This document shows positions 56,345 to 64,000 of a stretch of DNA of 64,000 bases, piece by piece; position 1 is the first letter of the stretch, and each line of letters opens with the position of its first letter. Both the position numbers and the translations under genes were made by a program. The notes beneath the pieces are model-generated. The model made no database searches. It was given only the letters and a program-made list of their open reading frames with translations, and had not been told where the DNA came from. Source of the stretch: Secundilactobacillus paracollinoides DSM 15502 = JCM 11969 (GTDB lineage: Bacteria; Bacillota; Bacilli; Lactobacillales; Lactobacillaceae); contig NZ_BBAG01000012.1 of assembly GCF_001311135.1 (NCBI RefSeq), forward strand, positions 1-64,000, given 5' to 3'.

Positions 56345-56742
56345 CGCGGTACCGTGACGTTCCGGTGGAAAAATCTGTGTAATGATTCCGAAGTTGGTCG
56401 CCATTGTCATTGAGGCCCCCAAGGCTTGGAGAATTCGAGCAGCCATTAACAGCGGCAGGGTGTTGCTGAGCCCACACCCGAGTGACCCCAAAATGAAAAT
56501 GATGGTGCCAATCTGAAACAGTGAAATTCGGCCAATCTGTCTGACAGTTTACCAAAGAAAATGAGTAACACACAGATAAGGACTAGGTAAACGGACACGA
56601 CCCATTCGGCCTCGTTCATGGGCACGTTAAGGTCCCGCGAGATTTGGGGCACCGCGATGTTGACGATGCCGGCATCAATGGTGGACATAAAGGAGACCAT
56701 TGACGTTGCGAGTAAAAGAATCCATTGTGAGCGTTGCTTCAA
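56300..56742 (-). pseudogene. N-terminal fragment of a DHA2 (EmrB/QacA) drug exporter
   Basis: TTG start at 56742 after GGAGGTGACG. The first ~148 residues follow the family: LATSMVSFMSTIDAGIVNIA, NEAEWVVSVYLV, RILQALGASMTMATNFGIIT, RHGTALGVNSAFVQLGSIA. One A near 56530 restores SDRIGRISLFQIG. It then runs into the broken end of yfcC copy 1 and stops. The missing 300 or so residues and the tail-to-tail junction point to a deletion. Confidence 0.78.
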
Positions 56743-56815
56743 AACGTCACCTCCTAATAGTAATAATAATTTTATTATATGCTTTATAAGTCAATACACA
56801 ATCATGACGACGTAT

Positions 56816-56847
56816 AAAAAAACACCTGTCTGATTTAAAGACAAGTG
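56816..56847 (-). terminator. Terminator of the FAD/NAD protein gene
   Basis: On the minus strand ACACTTGTCT and AGACAGGTGT flank TTAAATC, followed by seven T. Confidence 0.85.
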
Positions 56848-56859
56848 TCTGAGTGCTCA

Positions 56860-58727
56860 TTAGTTGACCAGCGGATCGTCGAAGGTGTGCTCACCAGTCA
56901 TGATCTGCTGGGCAATCCGGTCCGCTGCCCGCAGATTACCATCGTTGATGCCAGGCCGTGGACTCAGCCCCGTCATCCAGTGAGTGCTTTCAGTAATGAT
57001 GCCAAAAGCGTACAGGCTGTTATGCGGTTGGCCGATTGCGTTGAGGACCGGTCTGTTGTTGGGTCGATAGCCAAAGCGTGGGTGAAATAGGCGTTACCGT
57101 CCGCTTGCTGCCGCTGGTCGGGATGCCCGAGGTTGCTAGCCAGCAGTTGCCGAATTAGCGGGTTCGTCGTCACGTTGACATCGATGGCTGGTGTGCGCGC
57201 TTCAATGAGGACCCGACTAGTTAGGGCATGACCGTTGGCGGGTGTGGAAACCGAAAACGCAGCGTCAGTCGTCTTGACTCTCATTTCGGGTGGCACCAGC
57301 GTGACGATGTCGGCCGCAATCAGGGCGCGAAGCTGTTCAACACGAATAACGGGCGGCCCAACTGCAAAAAAATCTTGCAACGGGGTGTAGTCGAGTAATA
57401 AATAGGTCAAATAATCGTCCGGCGTTAAAATGCCCGCTTCGGTGATTTGACGAATCGTCTCGCGCAGATCCCGGAACGTTTCCAGCGCACTAGTTAGTGG
57501 ACCAGTCTTAGTCCCCCGTTTTGCATCCGCAATGAGCGGGTCCAAATAAGCGAGCTGGTCGGCCGTACCTTGCAGGTTTTCGGCCGGGTGCGTCAATCGC
57601 TGCCAGTCGAGTTGGTCTTCAGCAGCTATTGGTAGCTGGTCAATGAGACGAAGCGGATCGGCAGCAGTCGTAAATTGATGCTGGAAAATGGGAAGGTTTA
57701 GCGCCGGATAACGGTCTGTAATTAAGCGCGAATAGTAGACATAAGCGACCTCAGCCTTCAGTAATTTTTCCAATTTCTCAGCAGGTAACGGCGCGTCAGG
57801 TGAGAATTGGGACAAACATTCAGGTGTTAAAAACTGTGGTTGGAGTTGTTCCCCATATCGTTTTTGATTCGTACCTTTTGGATAGTAAGGGAAACCGCGA
57901 CGGGATCCAGCGATGATTTGCGGCTCCTTGTCCGAGGATTGATAGCTTAACAGTCCGTTCGCCCCGCGATGAAAGGTGCCGCCGCGTCCGCTCGTGAGCA
58001 GGGTGACGTAGTCATAGAAACTGAGGCCGACGCCACGGATGATGACGGGTTCACCAGGCTGGATGGCTGAAAAATCGGTATCACCCGGAAACTGTTGCGG
58101 CACGTAGACGGCGTCGTGGGCGCGAGCAAATTCAGTAAAGTGTTGCTGCTCTGGGGTTGGTTCACTGAGGTAGTGACCAGTCGTTAATATGAGCCGGTCT
58201 GCTGGCCGCTGCTCTGCGGTAGCACGAAGTAACCAGTGACCATCAGTGGCCCGTTTAACTTCTGTAACCGTGGCCTGTTTTTGAATCAGTTGAAAATTGG
58301 CAGGCAGGTTGGCTGTCATACTTGCCAGCGCCCACTGCAGGTAGACCCCAAAGAGGGCACGGGGCGCATAGTCATCGGAGCCGAGGTGCGCAACATCGTT
58401 TAAAAAGGCGGTTTGATGGCGATAATCATGCTGCTGAATAAACGTCCGTGCCGTTTCTGTTGTCGCCCAGCTCGCCAAGTCTGGGCCGGTCAGCCGTTGC
58501 GGTCCCGCCATCTGCACGGAAGCGTCCGCAAACACCGTCAACTGCTGCGCCGGCGTGTTCATAATCAGCAAATGCGACTGGTCAGTCCGCCAAACATGGC
58601 CGCCGACCGGAAATTCGTCAACGAGGGTGACTGTTAGCGGTCGCGAAGCGTCATGATGCTGCCACGCCAACAGTCGCCCCAACACAGCGATGCCACGCGG
58701 GCCAGCGCCTACGATCGTGATGTCCAT
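56860..58727 (-). CDS. FAD/NAD(P)-binding protein (FAD_NAD_binding_9 type, frameshifted)
   Basis: About 622 residues. N-terminus ITIVGAGPRGIAVLGRLLAW, then HLLIMNTPAQQLTVF, a second nucleotide loop IIRGVGLSFYDYVTLLTSGRG (in part) and YYPKGTNQKRYG. The visible frame stops at 56973; one C near 57058 lets it run on as NNRPVLNAIGQPHNSLYAFG and GLSPRPGINDGNLRAADRI to a stop at 56860, a typical end. ATG at 58727 after AAAGGAGG. Proteins of this type are cytosolic flavoenzymes of unknown reaction in lactobacilli. Confidence 0.8.
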
Positions 58728-58773
58728 TTGGGGCCTCCTTTCTACTATCGGATTGTTTGATTTAGATTCTGAG

Positions 58774-59328
58774 TCCGTTGCATTCTGCAATTTGGCACGG
58801 CATCGAAGTGGCTCGCGATGAAGCTAATTCAGCTGTCGCTGTGCGCCATCTGAATGGATCTCCATCGACTCGCACATCAGTAACCGACCAAAGAACGGTC
58901 GCTAACTGATGTCGACACCACGATACCGTGCCAAATTGCGCCATTCCACTCACAGTGAGCTTAATTTCGCCTCTGGTTAAGCATCGCAATGGCGTTAAAC
59001 CGAGTTTGAAGAGCATCCGCCCTCGACTGTTGCTACGTTCATTGACAGCGATGCTGTTACGAGACTCGATCATAGCCGGCGATTGCTAAACAGGAGATAA
59101 GACGCAACAACGCTGTCGTATTGATGCTGGTGTGTTGATGCAGATTGCCACAACAGTAGTGTAGTGGAGTCGTTCGGCATTGCCGGCAGTAGTGTCGGTG
59201 TAAGTTGGCGAGGGTTCTTTCCTCGCTTACTTACACGGGAGACGTAGGAGATCCTTGAATTTCTGCAAAGAAATTCAATAGCTCCGGAGCGACCCACTAT
59301 AGCCGGCAGGGCCGAACGACGGAACGAA
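58774..59328 (+). repeat. F1 repeat element, copy 6 (555 bp)
   Basis: Ends TCCGTTGCATTCTGCAA and (inverted) TTCGTTCCGTCG. The left outer stem GCAATTTGGCACGG pairs with CCGTGCCAAATTGC. The left inner hairpin differs: ATTCAGCTGTCGCTGTGCGC with GCGC..CATCTGAAT, against ACTCGA..TCGAGT in other copies. The right module has CCGGCAGTAGTG / CACTATAGCCGG and the hairpin GTGTAAGTTGGCGAGG / CCTCGCTTACTTACAC. Confidence 0.85.
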
Positions 59329-59350
59329 GCGACATTTTTATCCTGAGTCG

Positions 59351-59911
59351 CTAATGTGCATACAGGTTAGGATCGACCTGCTTTGGGCCATAGCTGTCCA
59401 TGTCGGCGTCGCGGTAGTCCCACCATTCGCCTTCGTAGCCGACGAATCCGGCTTGGGTCATGGCTTGGAGGAGAATTTGGTAGTTCTTTTCCTGTTCGTC
59501 AGTTCGGGGATAGTCGCGGACGGCTTTGCCGGTGAAGTCGTCGAAGCCGGATTGCATGGGGATCTCATTGCCGTCCATGTCTGTTAGGGTGAGGTCGAAG
59601 GTGACGCCCTTTTGGTGGGAAAAGTTGGGATTGGGTTTAGCGACCCAGCGCGTATCTGAGACCACGTCAAACAATTTTTGCTGGGCAGTGACCGGACGAA
59701 AGGCATCCCATATTTTGAGCCGGTAGCCCTGTTCCTTTAAGAGCTGACTGGCAACGCCGAGTTTCTTGACGGTACCGGTCCGCGAAACAGCGGTGGTGAA
59801 GTCATAGATGACCTTACCGGTAAAGTTGTCGGTGGTGGCGTACTTTAAATCGACGATGATATCAGGATCGATATCTTGAACATTCATAAAATCAGGATCT
59901 TTTTCTGGCAT
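59351..59911 (-). CDS. VanX-like D-Ala-D-Ala dipeptidase family protein (M15D)
   Basis: 186 residues. DLKYATTDNFTGK and IWDAFRPVTAQQ are family blocks; SHQKGVTFDLTL gives the first zinc His and Asp. The third ligand region, EWWH in VanX, reads EGEWWDY, so the third His is Asp. The catalytic Glu before WW is kept. No signal peptide, so cytosolic. It may use D-Ala-D-Ala as a nutrient or act on other dipeptides. AGGAGGACAC precedes the ATG. Confidence 0.8.
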   Translation of the reverse strand: MPEKDPDFMNVQDIDPDIIVDLKYATTDNFTGKVIYDFTTAVSRTGTVKKLGVASQLLKEQGYRLKIWDAFRPVTAQQKLFDVVSDTRWVAKPNPNFSHQKGVTFDLTLTDMDGNEIPMQSGFDDFTGKAVRDYPRTDEQEKNYQILLQAMTQAGFVGYEGEWWDYRDADMDSYGPKQVDPNLYAH

Positions 59912-60287
59912 GAGCAGTGTCCTCCTAAGGGTTTAGTTAAGTTTAGTATAGGTGATTATGAGAGAAAATGGCAATGATTTTCATAATTGTGTTCACATGA
60001 CGGATAATAGCGGTTAGTCACACGTGATTCATAAACAAAAATAGGATAAAAATTCACATTTGATTCACAATTATACAACGGTTGTTCGACTTGAGCACAG
60101 CTATACCAATTGTTAGTAAAGGCACAGCTGTTGCTGTTTGTTGGCAGACCACATTCGCTTGAATGACCAACTGGGTGATAGACGCGCTGAAGTGAATTCG
60201 CGTACTGACAATAATCCAGTTGAAACAGGTTGTATTAACGGTTAAATAGGTTAGCCCATTAATGACAGCTCGCAACTATGATGATAT

Positions 60288-60301
60288 TGTAACCGGTTTC
60301 G
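60288..60301. promoter_or_regulatory. cre-like site upstream of yfcC copy 2
   Basis: TGTAACCGGTTTCG matches 13 of 14 cre positions by eye, 175 bases before the start codon. The rest of 59912-60474 is AT-rich, with repeated TTCACA words (59992, 60054, 60064). Confidence 0.45.
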
Positions 60302-60474
60302 TAGACAACACCAAACAATTTGATGGCTTTCTTGTAATTTGCTAAAAAAGGGTAATATGCACTAGACCGGTTCATTCATTCACCTGTGTATTTTGACACA
60401 AGAAGTTCAATAAAATTCATGGGGGCTTAATCTCGTTGCGCTAAACTTAAGTATAGCTGTTAGGAGATGAGTGT

Positions 60475-61992
60475 ATGGAAGCACCAAACACACAGCCGAA
60501 ACCAAGACGACACTTTAAAATGCCGTCTGCGTTCACTATTTTATTTTTCATTATCATTGCGGTTGCTATTTTAACCTGGCTGATTCCGGCTGGTCAGTAT
60601 TCAACGGATAAGGCGGGCAACATTATCGCCCACACTTACCGCACCGTTAAGGCGAATCCTCAGGGTATTTGGGACGTCATGATGGCCCCAGTCAATGGGA
60701 TGGTCGGCGAAGGGAAGACCGAGGGCGCCATTCCCGTTTCACTGTTTATTCTCGTGATTGGGGGATTCCTGGGCGTTGTCAACAAGACCAAGGCACTTGA
60801 TGACGGGATTGGTACCGTTGTGCGCAAGTACAAGGGGCGTGAAAAAGCCTGATTCCAGTGTTGATGATCTTATTCGCGCTTGGCGGATCAACGTATGGGA
60901 TGGCCGAAGAGACCATTGCCTTTTATCCGCTGCTGATTCCCGTGATGATCGGGGTTGGGTTTGATTCACTGGTGGCCATTTCAATTGCGCTGGTGGGGAC
61001 ACAGGTGGGGTGTTTGGCCTCAACGGTGAACCCGTTTGCGACTGGTGTGGCTTCCCAAACGCTGCATATTTCCAGTGGGTGACGCTGATGCCGCGGTTTA
61101 TTCTGCTGATTTTAGTGGTCGGCGTCAGCATTTGGTACACCTACCACTACGCCTCAAAGATCGAAAAGGATCCAACGAAGTCGCTGCTGTATAACCAACG
61201 GGATGAGGACCGGAAACGGTTCACGATTCCAAGCGGCGAGGAAAATATTCAGATGACGGGGCGGCAAAAGGCCGTTCTCTGGCTGTTTGGCTTAACCTTC
61301 GTGCTGATGATCGCTGGCTTAGTGCCATGGGATACCATCAACTCAAAATGGACGATCTTTAACAACTTCACCAAGTGGCTGACGAACGTGCCATTCTTGG
61401 GCAATCTGGTGGGTCACGATATCGTGCCGCTGGGATCATGGTACTTCAGTGAAATTACGATGTTGTTCCTGTTCATGTCGATCGTTGTGATGTTTGTGTA
61501 CCACATGAAGGAATCCGACTTCATCGACGCTTTATGGGCGGGATGGCCGACTTCTTGAGCGTTGCCATTATCGTGGCAGTTGCCCGTGGGATTCAAGTGG
61601 TCATGAACGATGGGATGATCACCGACACCGTGCTTCACTGGGGTGAACTTGGTCTGAAGGGGTTGTCACAAAGCGTCTTCATCATTTTGACCTACATTTT
61701 CTACATTCCAATGTCGTTCCTGATTCCATCAACATCCGGTCTGGCTGCGGCAACTATGGGCATCATCGGACCAATGGGCAAGTTTGCCGGCGTGGCAGGC
61801 AGCACCGTTGTGACGGCCTATCAAGCTGCGTCTGGCTGGGTCAACCTGATCACACCAACGTCTGGTGTCGTGATGGGGGCGCTGGCGATTGCTCACGTCA
61901 ACATCAGTACCTGGTGGAAGTGGATCGCGAAACTCATGGTCATTTTGTTTGTGTTGACCTGTGTGTTCTTAGGCATTTTAGCAGTCCTGTAA
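60475..61992 (+). CDS. YfcC-family carrier, copy 2 (three frameshifts)
   Basis: About 506 residues, roughly 12 membrane segments. The start is MEAPNTQPKPRRHFKMPSAF. Family text: LTWLIPAGQYSTDK, GAIPVSLFILVIGGFLGVV, FALGGSTYGMAEETIAFYPL, and GLAAATMGIIGPMG near the end. Breaks near 60851 (one C), 61076 (one G) and 61525 (one T) are repaired by comparison with copy 1. Homologues carry amino acids or C4-dicarboxylates; with pepV 32 bases downstream a peptide or amino acid is likely. Confidence 0.85.
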
Positions 61993-62024
61993 CCACGATA
62001 AAACGATATTAAGGAGGAATTAAC

Positions 62025-63361
62025 ATGACCAATTATGTCACGCAACAACATCACGAGGCCGCTGTGGCTGCCTTGAAACGCATGATCAGCAAGAATTCAG
62101 CATTGTCGGATGCCGCACCTGGTGCGCCGTTTGGCAATGGTGTGCGCTCAGCCTTAGATGAAATGATGGCCATCTGTGCTGAACTTGGGTTTAAAACTTA
62201 CGAAGACCCTGACGGCTACTACGGGTACGCTGAAGTGGGCGAAGGGAAGGACATCTTCGGTCTGATCGGCCACGTGGACGTGGTGCCTGCCGGCGACCCT
62301 GCTGACTGGGACACGGATCCGTTCACCGCCACGGTTAAGGATGGCAAGATCATCGGTCGGGGTGCTCAGGATGATAAGGGGCCTTCAATCGCCGCGTTGT
62401 TTGCGGTTAAAGCTTTGATGGATGCTGGCGTCCATTTTAAGGAACGCGTTCGGTTCATCTTTGGGACGGATGAAGAAACCCTCTGGCGCGGCATCGCCGT
62501 TTATAACCAGAAAGAAGAACCCATCACCCACGGATCGCGCCAGATGCTGAATTTCCCGTGACCTATGCTGAAAAGGGACTGCAACAGTCCTACTTAGTTG
62601 GCCCTGGGTCGACTGAATTGACTGTTGATGCCAAGTCAGCCTTCAATGCGGTTCCAGCAAAGGCCTTTTACAACGGCCCTAAGCTAGCTGATGTCAAGGC
62701 TGCGTTGGATGACTTCGGCTTTAAGTACGAAACGACCGGCGACGGCATCACTGTTTTGGGTAAGTCAGTTCACGCCATGTTAGCACCACAGGGCACGAAT
62801 GCTGTCTTGCGTTTAGGCATGGCATTGTCAAAGGTCTTCCCAGATAACGACCAGTTGGGCTTTATCGGCAAGTTGTTCAAGGAAGACGCGACTGGCACCA
62901 ACGTTTTAGGCGACGTTAAGGATGAAGCTTCCGGTCATCTGACGTTTAACATTTCCAGTCTTGAGATCAACGCCAAGGAAACGCGGATGCAGATCGACAT
63001 TCGGATTCCAGTGACGGTCGACCACGACAAGCTGATCGACCAGTTGAGCAAAAAGGTCACCGAATACGGCCTGACTTACGCGCATTTTGATTATTTAGCA
63101 CCACTCTATGTGCCCGAAGATAGCGAACTAGTTAAGACGTTGATGCGCGTTTACAAGACCCTGACTGGCGACGATACGCAGCCTCAAGTGTCTGGCGGCG
63201 CAACCTATGCCCGGACCATGAACCAATGTGTGGCCTTTGGCGCCATGTTACCAGGTGTGCCAGACTTCATGCACCAAGTTAACGAACAATGGGAACTTGA
63301 GAGCATGTACAAAGCAATGGACATTTATGCTGAAGCAGTGAAGGAGATCGTTGGCGACTAA
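62025..63361 (+). CDS. pepV: Dipeptidase PepV (frameshifted)
   Basis: Zinc metallopeptidase of family M20, about 445 residues, cytosolic, cleaving a wide range of dipeptides. IGHVDVVPAGD gives the first metal His and Asp, GAQDDKGP the bridging Asp, TDEETLW the general-base Glu, and PDFMHQVNE the last His. One T near 62545 restores HGFAPDAEFPVTYAEKG. AAGGAGGAATT precedes the ATG. It forms an operon with the yfcC carrier, an uptake-and-hydrolysis pair. Confidence 0.92.
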
Positions 63362-63396
63362 TCGGCCGACCACTCATCACAACTGAATAGTGACTT

Positions 63397-63434
63397 AAAA
63401 AAAGCAACGCGGAGCTTGTCTACGTTGCTTTTTG
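63397..63434 (+). terminator. Terminator after pepV
   Basis: AAAAAGCAACG and CGTTGCTTTTT flank CGGAGCTTGTCTA. Confidence 0.85.
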
Positions 63435-63562
63435 AGTGCAGAAAATTGAAGGGGTTACGAATTGGTAACGAACACGTTAACGTTTCGTAAAGGCACTCGA
63501 TTTACAGCAGGCCATCCGTTACACTGAACATAACAAATTGAAAATGAAGTGGGGGCTTCATC

Positions 63563-63907
63563 ATGAAACGGCATTTGGGGTTGATTGCAGTAGTAGTTGT
63601 CATTCTTGCAGTAGGCAGTTTCTTCTTTTACGATCTACCAGAAAAGGTAGCAGTGATCCAACAAACGGACCAGCTCGTCTCGCAGCACAAGATCACTAAA
63701 TTTAAGGATGTCGCGGTAAATAGCCAAACGGTCCGAAATCTGGAAGCCTTATCGACAAAAACAAAGATCTCAAATTTGTCGGATGCCGAGGGTGGCAGCG
63801 GCAAACAACTGTACTACGTCGGCCAACTGGGCAAGCGCCAGGCAGGGGTTGTTGTGGAGAAGGAGATGCCGTTTGTGTGGAAGGTGAGGAGTGTGAATGT
63901 GTGGTAG
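63563..63907 (+). CDS. Small membrane-anchored or secreted protein, unknown
   Basis: 114 residues. A basic start (MKRH) and one hydrophobic helix (LGLIAVVVVILAVGSFFFY) are followed by a polar domain (residues ~25-114) with no motif I know. GTGGGGG lies upstream of the ATG. The gene's stop codon overlaps the beginning of an F2 repeat, so its last residues could derive from repeat sequence. Confidence 0.55.
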   Translation: MKRHLGLIAVVVVILAVGSFFFYDLPEKVAVIQQTDQLVSQHKITKFKDVAVNSQTVRNLEALSTKTKISNLSDAEGGSGKQLYYVGQLGKRQAGVVVEKEMPFVWKVRSVNVW

Positions 63908-64000
63908 AGTGTGGAGCAAGGCGGTTAAGGGGCAGAATGTAACGGACTCTGGCAGAAAATCCCGGGTCTGGATTTTTTGCCAGAGTCCGTTACATGGCCG
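63905..64000. repeat. F2 palindromic element, copy 6 (cut by the window edge)
   Basis: End GAGTGTGGAGCAAGGCGG, then GTTAAGGGGC, then TGTAACGGACTCTGGCA pairing with TGCCAGAGTCCGTTACA (63938-63994) around AATCCCGGGTCTGGATT. The right arm GGCCG continues beyond the window. Confidence 0.75.

Overview
The window looks like a chromosomal stretch of a lactic acid bacterium of the family Lactobacillaceae. The evidence is a sortase-anchored MucBP surface protein, GadB, PepV, an oligoendopeptidase F-type peptidase, a phenolic-ester hydrolase very close to lactobacillar cinnamoyl esterases, an LVIS_2131-type protein, strong AAGGAGG ribosome binding sites and cre-like CcpA sites. The genus cannot be fixed from the sequence alone; Secundilactobacillus, Levilactobacillus and Lactiplantibacillus relatives are all plausible. 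No rRNA, tRNA, CRISPR array, prophage or transposase gene was seen.

Layout. 1-800 is the tail of a cell-wall protein. 1131-17873 is an aromatic (quinate/shikimate) island: a promoter with a structured RNA, aroE-aroF-aroB plus an MFS carrier, a LysR regulator divergent from ydiB-like aroE, MFS carrier, aroD, apbE and a three-domain flavoprotein reductase, then a second aroF-aroB and an SDR dehydrogenase. 18049-20916 holds small regulators, an acetyltransferase and a glutamine amidotransferase. 20952-27091 is a second aromatic block: cinnamoyl-type esterase, AraC regulator, two more MFS carriers of the same family and an FAD-dependent reductase. 27244-33252 has a methyltransferase-like protein, a regulator, PepF, a membrane-anchored hydrolase and RNase Y. 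33915-46681 has a nucleotidase, GadB, a Na+/H+ antiporter, a cysteine-less Spx paralogue, an ATP-cone protein, cell-wall and amide hydrolases and a Fic protein. 47577-55000 has PreTA, a SufT-like protein, an HTH-TPR regulator and an NreBC-like two-component system. 55381-63361 has two YfcC carriers (the first truncated), an FAD/NAD protein, a VanX-like dipeptidase and PepV.

How the genes fit together. The esterase could release quinate and hydroxycinnamate from chlorogenate-like esters. YdiN-like carriers could import quinate or shikimate, and YdiB-like AroE and AroD interconvert quinate, dehydroquinate, dehydroshikimate and shikimate. The ApbE-flavinylated reductase could then reduce the conjugated C=C of shikimate, making it an electron sink. 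The last step is inference.

Two things run through the whole window. First, about 35 single-base frameshifts break otherwise intact genes, mostly one base lost from a run of G or C; they look like consensus errors, so I annotate the restored genes rather than pseudogenes. Second, the intergenic space carries two unexplained families of palindromic repeats: six copies of an element of about 550 bp (here F1), each made of two structured modules facing each other, and a shorter hairpin element (here F2), one copy of which sits inside an F1 hairpin. These repeats are the most unusual feature of the window.
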